From: Saccoglossus kowalevskii | Taxonomy: Eukaryota > Hemichordata > Enteropneusta > Harrimaniidae | Direction of reading: 5' to 3' | DNA: 19,884 bases | Assembly: GCF_000003605.2 (NCBI RefSeq) | Contig: NW_003125401.1 | Coordinates: 26,620-46,503, forward strand | Part shown: positions 1 to 11,300 of the stretch, piece by piece | Layout of the letters: every line of letters starts with the position of its first letter | How positions within the stretch are numbered: position 1 is the stretch's first letter | Made by a program: the position numbers and the translations under genes | The notes under the pieces: generated by a model | Database searches by the model: none | Seen by the model: the letters and a program-made list of their open reading frames with translations, nothing else | What the model was told of the DNA's origin: nothing

Positions 1-2290
1 TAATAATGTCATCAAACATACATGGTACAGAACTCAAAGCACACATGACCTCCCAAACCATGTAAAATGCACCCGGCACCAGAACAAGTTATATTACTGA
101 AATCATCCCAATGTGCAATTCCATGCATCAATTAACAATCATTTGATGTGCAATTAATAAGGTCTTGCTTTAAATCAATTGCCACCAGCTGCCACTGTCT
201 TCATGTATGGCTGTCCTGCACATTGTCAAACCATTGACAATGTTATGTAATTTCCTGTATAACAATAGCTAACTCAAGAGAATAACAATAGAGCTGAAGG
301 AGCTATTGTTAACAATGATAATATAGGGGAAGGGTGGAATTTATAGTCACCTGTCGCTTCAAACTAGGACAGAAAGAAAAAGACCAGAAATGTCAGTGAA
401 TAGTTTGATTGCAAATAAAACCTCTATATATACATCAATCAAAAATACTAGGATTCTTTGAGTTAAGAAGTAATTTGAAACTTGAACAGCATGTCACTTC
501 AGCCCTATAATTTTAAATACCCATAACTTCAAGTAAAAGTATGCCATTAACTTACAACTGAACTTGAACTTCCTATTTTAAAATTATTACATGGTAAGTT
601 TTAAGAATAAAACACATAATAAATAAATGTCAAAAATGCCTGATTATGAATTTTAAGCACAAAATGGTAATCTTGACTAGGATCATGAAGTGAATGGACA
701 TTCACATGTCTCCCAAGATGAATACTGTATGTGTGAAGTTTGAATGTGAATCTTACATCCATCTGTATCTATTTTCTACCAAAAAAAAATTATCCTATTA
801 ATTTGTGAACAAGAAAAAAATAATTTCCATTTTTAAAAAAACAACAAAAAAAACAATTTTTGTTAACTGCTAATTAATAGAGTTTTTACAGTAGTCAATG
901 TCGGTAGTACACTATTCTACTATCTAGACTAAAGCTACAATGTACGGTATATAAACACCATATGTTGATGAGTAAAAAACCCCTCTGATTAAAATAGAAT
1001 GGATTATACAGTAAACCTGTTCCACCTGATCCACTGTAGACCATACACGGTGATACACCCACAAGAGACAATATGTCAGACACATAATAATTTCTAATAG
1101 ATAATGAATCTGAGATACAGCAGTTGTTTACTGCCATAATTGGAGATAACCCATTTTAGTTATCTATTTTATTAACTGTTTATTTACCATATTAGCTCTA
1201 TTAGAATCTCCAATTTATGCACACATATAACTTGTGTTTCACCTACTGAATATATAAGTATTGGTATTGTTGAAATTTAAAGCAAACAAAATTATATTAT
1301 TAATCAGAGCATATGCATATTAAGCCAGTAAATTCTATGTTTTCTCCAGAAAAGGTTATGCCTGTGTATGTTGCACCCAGTAATTAAAAAGATAAGGAAC
1401 TCATAATATTCATTCACATTGACGTTTTTTTACAAGGAGCATAAATATGGTGGCCAGAGGATAATATGCATAATTATTGCTGGTTTTTGTTTCACCATAT
1501 ATTTTGTTTTTTGTGTAATTTTTTTTATTTTCAGTGCAATCAAAAATCAATAGTTGACAACTTTCAGCCATATTAATAATAAAATATTACACATAATAAA
1601 TATGTTTGAATAAAGCAACAGAGCAATGTATATATTCCTAAACTAAGTATTACATAATTAATAGTTTCACCCCTCCAAGGTAATTTAAACACCACGATTT
1701 TTAAGCCTCTTTATGCCAGCACAAAGGGTTCACCATCAATTTCTCTTTAACATCAACGTAAAGAGACAAAAAACAGATATGAACACACTACAAGACTGCA
1801 CAAGCTAAATTAAGGCAGTGATAAGATAGTATTGACAGTAGTAACAATTAATAACAACAGAAATAAATATGTAAGCCAGCATAAGACAGTCATGTGATAA
1901 ACATAAATATAAGTATGTCAATACTCTTTACAATACAAGAAATGCTGACATAAACCCCCCCAAAATAACATCTATTTACAGATTTAAAAAAAAAAAGACA
2001 GTGATCGACCGCAAAACACCTACAATTGAATGCAACTTTTCATATGCCAAGCAAGGGAGCAATGTGACTTAATATCATATTACATAACATTACAATGCGC
2101 ACACTATGGAGCTATGTAAGCTGAGACAACCAACAGAGTACCATATTTTCTCTACAGAAGTGTAAACAAGATTATATATACAAGAGAAAATATTGTACAC
2201 ATTACAAATATAATCAAAACCAGAGAAATATTGATAACCAAAAATAAAATAAAGTTCATATAATGAGCACTAAAACAATTTTTGACTCAC
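1..2290 (-). other. SLMAP: SLMAP intron (partial, continues left)
   Basis: AT-rich sequence rich in short A and T runs (for example 780-860). I searched the minus strand for the next coiled-coil exon in phase 1 and found no acceptor plus open frame plus donor that resembles the SLMAP C-terminus or its membrane anchor. I see no recognisable repeat or other gene. Confidence 0.6.
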
Positions 2291-2353
2291 TTTTTAGTTT
2301 GTGAAGTTCCTCTTCAGTCATTTTCAGTTTGGCTGAGCTCTGAGACAGGAGTG
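2291..2353 (-). CDS. SLMAP: SLMAP exon 13 of window: coiled-coil piece
   Basis: This 63-bp, 21-codon exon is phase 1-1, ending at gtgagt. It encodes LLSQSSAKLKMTEEELHKLK. The opening resembles the LLxQxxAK segment and the end resembles the EELKK segment of a later vertebrate SLMAP coil, which favours the acceptor cgttgcag next to 2353. A second AG with an in-frame alternative lies 21 bases downstream (exon 2291-2332). The following exon was not found within 1-2290. Confidence 0.72.
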
Positions 2354-5300
2354 CTGCAACGTGGAGAGATTTACGTCACTTGCTAAACATGTTAACGTCA
2401 ACCGCCACATAGTTGTAACATAACACAATACGTATTCAATTTCATACTGGCATTCCACAGACACTGATTCACTTATTATATCACCCTCAGTGTGGGTAAA
2501 CAAAATACTTTTGAAATGCATAGTATTAATAAAATTAATTTCTCAATATACTGCATTAAAAGATTCCAATTACTTATCCATAATATGAATAATCATTTCA
2601 TGTCAAATATATTCCAGTAAATGTAAAATATGATGCGATGACAAATTCAAACCTAACTAACATCCAAAGCCCACAATGTCCATAATTCTTGGGCAATCTA
2701 AACAACACAGTTAATCACAATGTTATTCTCATCACCACACAACTGCATTTTACTTTCCGTCTCTAGCTATAGACAATTAATTATTATTAATTAAATCTAA
2801 TAATCAAATTTCAGATATAATTCAACTTTTCCCTGAACTCCGCAGGTGTTAGAACAAGTGTATTATGATTTATGACAGGAAAACTAAAATATTATAGAAA
2901 CTAAAAGAATAAAAGCATATTTTCTGACAAATTCCAGTATTTTGATAAAAGCCAGAAATTTAACAATTAAGATTTGTTAATGTTTGTTCTCCCAAATTGG
3001 TATTAATCAAACAAACAATGGCAGTACACATTTCTGTTTACAACTATGCACATAGTTGATTATATTACAGCTAGTAAAGAAATCAATTAGTTGATATGAT
3101 ATATTTACAATTAATGTCCTTATAAGGAGATATATTATAAACTTTTGACAGCAAGTTGATAATATTTTCCTGATATACACTTCATGATTTCATATAATAA
3201 CATCAAGACACAATTGTTACATTTCTAACGAATTCAAGGAATAAAACAATTATGCTGATGAATGCTCTTCAATGGCAATTACAAAATACTGTCAAAAGAG
3301 GGCTCCCTTGATCAAATTCTCCATATCACTGCCATTCCAATGATTTGTATAAATAGATTCAAATTAATTATTCTATTATGGATGAGTTACACTTTAATCA
3401 AGTCCCAAGGTTGATTTACATAGGTCAATGGTTCACCAACATTCCATTCCAAGCCATGTATAATAATAGAAATGATAATAAACTTGCAATGTTGCCATTA
3501 AATATATTTGCAATGAGTTTAATTAAAAATCTGATAAATAGTAGGTAATATGTCAGAAAATTGCAATATTTGCAAATTAAGGCACATTAATTAATGAACT
3601 GCTTTACCACTACCACTTTCCTACATTTACTTCATTCCCCCAAATGTTGCATTATAATATAATATTAGTGAGTTGCCTTCTACCTTGTAGACTTGTTAGT
3701 TCCTGAGAGTCATTGCCTGAATCTTCCAATACACCATCATGTTGTGTACCTAATAAATAGATCAGTCACATTGAAATGGTCAATTAACAGTACCATACCA
3801 CTACAAAACATTCCTATTCACATCACAGGCAATTTTTGGTCATATAAACCTCTGATGTGCTTTTAATGAAGCAAATACTAAAAAGTAACCAAACGCACAC
3901 AGATAATTATTCACAATAATTAGTAGGCCAACATTTATTAGATAAAGGTACATGTTTTCTACATAAATAAATATATCTGTTTGTCAGTTGAAATAAATTA
4001 GCATATTATGTATACTATGTATACTATTATTTCTTGACTGTGTAGTAATTTGGAACATCACAGATTACAGAAAAGTCAGAGAAATTACGTTGGATGCAAA
4101 CATAAAAGTAGTGACTGTCAAAATATACTATTATGATAAAAATAGCATGACTTACCAGACATTGAAAGTGATTTTTCAGCTGTATTACTCAATGTATCTA
4201 AAAATAATCAAATAGACCACTGTGTAACTACTAAAAAAGTACTATCGTTCATTTACTTACAGGCATAACCAAGTTGCCATTAGATCATATAAACATGAAA
4301 TATGTAGATATTTGCCCAGACCAAATATTTTACACTAGCACTGTGAAGGTTGGATTGAAGCCAACATTCACTTCTTTTCACTACAAAATTGCCTGATCTG
4401 GAAACTCTTCTAAGTTTATAAGGTATTTAGGTATTTTGGTGTCAAAAAGCTGTGAGAATCTGACCATTATGGCAAGTTTTTTATTGGTCAGGTCAGGCAT
4501 AATCACACGACAAGCTGATTTCCTGGTTGGAACATTAGCATCTATTTACAAAGGTTATCATGTTTGCCATTGGCCAATTGTGGTCACATTGATATGCGAA
4601 GTTTATTCTACTGCGTAGAGATTTAGTAATTATACAAATTATGGTTTTCAAACTCTAAAGCTAAAGAACAGCATAACATTTCACAAAAAGATGACAATCA
4701 AAAAGAAAATCACAAGCAGAAAATATAAAAATAAACTTATTTCCAAAATGCAACAAACAACATTTTAACTGTCATTGTATTTAAATAAAAACTAAAACAA
4801 AGAGCACTTTAAAGTATAAGGGAAATGTTAATATTTGTTTTTTGAGACCAAGCTTGGAAATCTTCCAGTCCATACAGTTTATTGTACCACAATAATACTA
4901 CACATAAATACAATACACGGAATAGAACAGAAAGATGTAAAAAACACAAAAAAACAAGGAAAGATAAAAGTTGGACAGTTTGAACAAATTTTTAATTTTA
5001 GCATCCACTGAGCAGGTTACAGTAAATGAATTTTTTTAAAATCTTCATATTAATAAATTGGTGTAAGCCTTAGCAAGAATTCTAGAAATAAACTAGATAA
5101 AACAAGCCATGCATGGCACAGTTAGTTCTCAAATTTAAGATATACAGTTTTTTCTAGTAGGAACATAAACATTTCAGAAGTATGGATCAAAAAAATGATG
5201 CTTGATTAAAATGATTGACATCTTGGAATAGCATTAATTAAAACAAAATGGCCACCAGTCGGCCATTTTGAATACATCTATTTATCTATAACATAATGTA

Positions 5301-8300
5301 AAATGAATATATAAAATTGGAACATAATCAGTCAAAGCATATCAGAGATATGGCTCTAGAAGCGCATCATTTAAACAAAGTCAGCCATTTTGAAGCTGAT
5401 CTGAAAAATTAAATGACGTGCATCGGGAACCCATAATCTCTAATGTATGTACCAAGTTTGAACAAAATCAATCCATAAACGCCAAGATCAAGTTCTAGAA
5501 TGCCAGAAATTCTTAATTTTAGACGATTTTTAGCACAAAAACGGCTGCCATTTGGCCACTTTGAATCAGATAGCCAGACCAATATATCTATGTCATGATG
5601 TATAATAAATATAGAAAATTTGAACATAATCAGTCAAAGCATGGCAGAGATATGGCACTAGAACTGCATTCATTAAAACATAATGACTGCCAGTGGGCCA
5701 TTTTGAATCTTACTGGTATCTGAAAAACCAAATGACATGCATCAAGATCCCATAATGACCAACGTATGTACTAAGTTTGAACAAAATCTATCTGTAAAGA
5801 GCCGAGAAATGCTCGATTTTGATGATTTTTTAGTACAAAATGGCCGCCATTCGGCCATCTTGAATCAGATCTGAAACAAATTGATGTGCATATGTATAAT
5901 GTCATATATGATGCATGTGTGAAGTTTAATTGTGATTGATCCAGGCATATCTAAGACGCATGTATGCACAAAGGTCAAAATACAAGTCCCTGTTTTCGGA
6001 CTGCGTAATAAGTAATTTCAGCATAACACCAGCGTGAAAACATAATATGCAGTCATGACAGTTGTGAGGAATGCAAATTTTATCCAAGAGTGATGTGATG
6101 TGATGTATTCTGTGACTATTTTCACAAGCAAATTAAGTAAAAATACAGCATAAAAAAGACTATGGAAATAACTTCCATATCCCACAAACATCAGAAGGCC
6201 ATTGTGTTCTATTATTATTACATACATTCAACAACACTTTTGTGGCCAATGCATACTTATAAGACATAGAACGAATTTACTACCCATTAAACAGATCAAA
6301 TAATAATTTCTAGACCTATTGATAATTTGCTGACATCTTGTCTTTCTTGAGATTTGTTGTTGATTGTATAATATGCATCATTCAGCAAATGCTTTGTACG
6401 ACGACAGGACAGGACAGGTAACGGTTTCGTAGTTTCAAGTAGGCTTTGCTTTCACTTGTCTTGTCTTGGAAAGTCGTTCATTGTACATTAGATATTCATC
6501 CCTGTCATTACTGAATAAGTTGATATAACATATTTTCATCTGCTGATTCTAATTACCGAAAACCGTGGTATTATTTAGCCATACAGTGTTCAGGATTGCC
6601 TTTGGTGAATGTATACCAAGTTGACAAGCTTTTCGTATTGTTGTTTTGTGACCTTCTGTCATCGTGTTTGCTTTCTTGGGCAAGTTGCTCATGGCTGCAA
6701 GAGCTTCTTGAAATATGCTGATCCAAAAGTTGTTATAATGGAGCTTTTATTCATTGCCGTTTTCCTGGTGTACACTCGGGCAAGCATTGAATAAAGTTTT
6801 GGTGGTGGTATATTTGGGTAATATACAGTGCACTTCTACAATCGTGTTAAGCCACTTCTCAAAAAATGCCACTTCAGACATTATTTTTGCTGTGGTGTCC
6901 TGATTTTTCTAGGTTGGCATAAGGGCGCTGATGTCAGCTGTGGTGACAATAGCAAATTATTCACTGCAGATTACAATGCTTCTGCAAGTAATTTGTTCAC
7001 TAGTTGTTTCCATGCCGTCCCATAGCAGAACTTACTACTCAAGTATTAAACATAGGTACAATGTTGCCAGTTGTAAAAGTTTTCTTCAGTGTTTTCTTTC
7101 ATTGACTTTTTTACAATAAAATTTGGACAGCAATGTTTACAAATAGCAAAGTAGTCTGGGTGATCTGATATTCATTTGCAGAATTTGTCATGAAACATGT
7201 AACAAATTTGCATTGTTATTTGATACTCTTGTTTGCACTATATAGACGTCTTATTATTTAAATATACCAGTACAACCACAACGATTTACAACAAATTATG
7301 GAGTGCCATGGAATTTTAGAATAAGACTATCATTTGCATAAGTGTTGGTCAATACCAATGTTTTTTTCATTGCAAATAACCAAGTAATCTGCGGTTAAAT
7401 GTAATAATAGACAAATTTGTTTCTCAAAACATTTTTGTGACAGTACACTTTATTTTACTTAATTAAGAATTCAGTTCAAACCTCATTTGTACATATATTT
7501 ATGGCAAAATGAAAAAAAGACGATCATAATAATAATTATATCACATGTAAATGCACAGTGGTACAGGAATAAAAGCAATGTACGTTACTAAAGCACTGTA
7601 TATGTAAAATGGTACATTGGTTTATGGGGAATTGATTTAAATGTCTGTTTGCAAATTAGACATGCTTTTGTTATTATTTTGGTAGCATGCATTGCTGGAG
7701 TTGATCAGTGGGAATAATAATTACAGTACTACCGTAAAATATGTATTAGAAGCCGCATCCCTAATAGAAGTCGCACCCATTCTTTTTGAATAATTGAGAA
7801 CCAAAAAATCATCATTTGTCATATGTGTAGATGCTCTAATAGAAGCCGCATCCCCTCTATTGCATTGTACCATTTTAATAGAAGCCGCGGTTTCTAATAC
7901 AGATTTTACAGTAATATGAATTTTATAAACTCAAACATCAAGAACTAACAATTATATGGTTTTATATGTAAATATAAATAAAACAGGAATGTGAAAACCA
8001 AAACTGTGTATAAATTGCAGAGAAGTGAATAAGTTCCCCTGTGTTGGTGAGAAAGTTGGTGTTAATTTCAAAATATAAAATTGAGTACACAGTAGTATAT
8101 CTACCTTTGCTGTTGCCTATATGATTATGTAAATTTCCCAATTGATCCGGGAGTTTTGTAAGTAAGAAAGAGTCCTCTGGTCTAAGTCCATCATCATCAT
8201 TCATCACGGTGTCTGTACTTTCGTCTAACTGACGTGTAACTTGTTCTGCAATAATACATGATTGATAGGCTGTTGGTTTGTAGTTTGGTTGGTAGCACCA

Positions 8301-11300
8301 TATACTGAAATCCTGACAATGAGGATACTGAAATCCTGACAATGAGGATACTGAAATCCTGACAATGAGGATACTGAAATCCTGACAATGATACTGAAAT
8401 CCTGACAATGAGGATACTGAAATCCTGACAATGAGGATACTGAAATCCTGACAATGAGGATACTGAAATCCTGACAATGAGAATACTGAAATCCTGACAA
8501 TGAGAATACTGACATCCTGACAATGAGGATACTGAAATCCTGACAATGAGGATACTGAAACGGCAACTATTACTATATATCAGTGTATAAACTTGTGATA
8601 AATGGGAATCTTACCCTGTAATGATCTGATCAGTTCATCACTTCTTTCATTCTGCCTTTTTGCTTCTTCAAGACGGGCTGTGAAATACATATTATTATAC
8701 CTCTGTCAGTTTTTCTCCACAAGTTACGACATCCTCCAATTTTCAGTTATCAGAGGTATTCTCCTACTTTATTAGTAAATGCATGTTCCAATTAAGCAAT
8801 GAATATGCCACGATGGTGATCATAGTGAGAAAGTTTTAGACCACTTTGCTTACCTGGGTTTCATATACCAAATTGAGTAGTATGCACTTAGATGCACGTA
8901 TGTAGTATGTACTTAGATGCATGTATGTAGTATGCACTTAGATGCACGTATGTAGTATGCACTTAGATGTACGTATGTAGTATGCACTTAGATGCACGTA
9001 TGTAGTATGCACTTAGATGCACATATGTTGTATGCACTTAGATAAACATAGATACACGTATGTAGAATGCACTTAGGTGTACGTATGCAGTATGCACTTA
9101 GATGCACGTATGCAGTATGCACTTAGATGCACATATGTAGTATGCACTTAGATGCACATATGTAGTATGCACTTAGATGCACATGTGTAGTATGCACTTA
9201 GATGCACATGTGTAGTATGCACTTAGATGCACATGTGTAGTATGCACTTAGATGCACATATGTAGTATGCACTTAGATGCACATATGTAGTATGCACTTA
9301 GATGCACATGTGTAGTATGCACTTAGATGCACATGTGTAGTATGCACTTAGATGCACATATGTAGTATGCACTTAGATGCACATGTGTAGTATGCACTTA
9401 GATGCACATGTGTAGTATGCACTTAGATGCACATGTGTAGTATGCACTTAGATGCACATATGTAGTATGCACTTAGATACATGTATGTAGTATGCACTTA
9501 GGTGTACGTATGTAGTATGCACTTAGATGTATGTATGTAGTATGCACTTAGATGCACATATGTAGTATGCACTTAGATGCACATATGTAGTATGCACTTA
9601 GATGCATGTATGTAGTATGCACTTAGATGCACGTATGTAGTATGCACTTAGATGCACGTATGGAGTATGCACTTAGATGCATGTATGTAGTATGCACTTA
9701 GATGCACGTATGTAGTATGCACTTAGATGCATGTATGTAGTATGCACTTAGATGCACACATGTAGTATGCAATTAGATGCATGTATGTAGTATGCACTTA
9801 GATGCATGTATGTAGTATGCACTTAGATGCACACATGTAGTATGCAATTAGATGCATGTATGTAGTATGCACTTAGATGCATGTATGTAGTATGCACTTA
9901 GATGCACGCATGTAGTATGCACTTAGATGCATGTATGTAGTATGCACTTAGATGCACACATGTAGTATGCAATTAGATGCATGTATGTAGTATGCACTTA
10001 GATGCATGTATGTAGTATGCACTTAGATGCACACATGTAGTATGCACTTAGATGTATGTATGTAGTATGCACTTAAATGCACGTATATAGTATGCACTTA
10101 GATGTACGTATGCACTTAGATGCACATATAATCTGAATAATCCATTTTTTTCAACATCGCAATGATGTTCTTAACTTACAGGTGAGTTGTGTAAGTGCTT
10201 TGTCCAATTTACTATCTTCTATGTCCTGTGAATTAAACAGCTGTTCCTCTAGTGATGAAACCTGGGCAATGCTTTGTATAGCTTCTAATCTAGCTTGTTC
10301 AAGTTGTACTTGTAAATTATCTAACTTGTCTTGTTTTTCTTGTAACTGCTTCTCCATGTTCTCTATAGTGGCTGCAAACAAAGTGTAGAGAAAGCATACA
10401 CACTGAGATCAAGTATGGCTGGCTACATCTAGGAAACGGATGCATGTCATGTAGTTGTCTGATTCCGATTAGTCAATGTACCGTATGTCAAAGACATGGC
10501 TCTAAAACAGCTATAGATGGCTCTGGAACAGCATTCGTTAAAAAATATGATGTATGATAATGATCAAGGTCTCATTATGTCCAATGTATGTACCAAGTTT
10601 GAACAAAATCTGATTGTCTCATATGTCAAAATCTGATTGTGGCATATCTGAGATAGAGGTGGGAATCTACACACAAATGGACGGATGAAGACATGCACAG
10701 AGGTCAATCTATAAGTCCCTGACAGGGGACTAATAAATAGTATTCTGTGAATAAACAATCGGTTATTAAGATTTTTATTTCAAAATCAGGCCATTAGTGT
10801 TTAATCAGAATCATTGTCACAAATAACCCAAGGACGTACAAACTTTCTTCTTTTTTTGAATTTATAGAAATGTTGATTTTAATGACCCACCATTAATTGT
10901 GAACCCAGAGAACAATGATTTGGTATTATATGATACAGCGATGAAATTTGGATGAGGAAAAGTAGACACTAGAGCCAGGAGTGATGAAGCTAACAGTACT
11001 GATGGTGACTTGCGGACAATATTGTTTCCTCATCAGGGTAATATTATTTCTGATAAGGGACATTGCCTGAGTTTGGAACATAACCACTGGCTAAATTGCA
11101 ATAATCTGCTTTTCCTTCGGCTATATTGTTTTTTTTTCAGCAGAATCAAAACACCAGCCCCAAGTTTTGTACTAAAATATATTGAAACTAATTATGCAAA
11201 CGTCTCAAATGAATTATGTTTATTTACACATCCGGCTATTCTATTTCCATGACAATTGTAAAAGTCGTGCCAGCCAAGGAGTGAAAATATAACACCAATT

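Larger units (their letters stand above)
4198..8104 (-). other. SLMAP: SLMAP intron, 3.9 kb, repeat-bearing
   Basis: The largest complete intron of the window. It begins at a weak donor (gtagat). It contains the modular repeat at 5216-6002 and the TIR element at 7728-7914. The stretches 4198-5215 and 6003-7727 hold only short chance open frames on both strands and no recognisable element. No further SLMAP exon was found in it. Confidence 0.7.

Noticed and set aside
6390-6485. GACAGGACAGGACAGG and CTTGTCTTGTCTTG facing each other, like a foldback
   Set aside because: The arms align only with several gaps and mismatches; not convincing as an element.
6018-7119. Several short open frames on both strands (60 to 69 codons)
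   Set aside because: Chance frames within the 3.9-kb intron; no homology, no splice sites, hydrophobic composition only from T-rich DNA.
7962-8566. Three overlapping minus-strand open frames of 108 to 194 residues with a repeated peptide
   Set aside because: They arise because the 23-bp minisatellite has no stop in any frame. Only the stretch 8105-8245 is a real exon; retention of the intron from the upstream donor meets a stop before the array.
8845-8862. Possible splice donor (gtaagc on the minus strand) suggesting an extra exon beside the 25-bp array
   Set aside because: The array upstream carries TAA stops in every frame because 25 is not a multiple of three, and no acceptor with an open frame is present.
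8878-10130. Regularly spaced repeat resembling a CRISPR array
   Set aside because: The unit is a head-to-tail 25-bp minisatellite with point-mutated units and no unique spacers, in an animal intron.
10182-10388. Plus-strand Ser/Cys-rich open frame
   Set aside because: It is the antisense shadow of the coiled-coil exon at 10180-10371.
11010-11252. Plus-strand open frame of 80 codons
   Set aside because: No recognisable family, no splice support, in an intron of the opposite strand.
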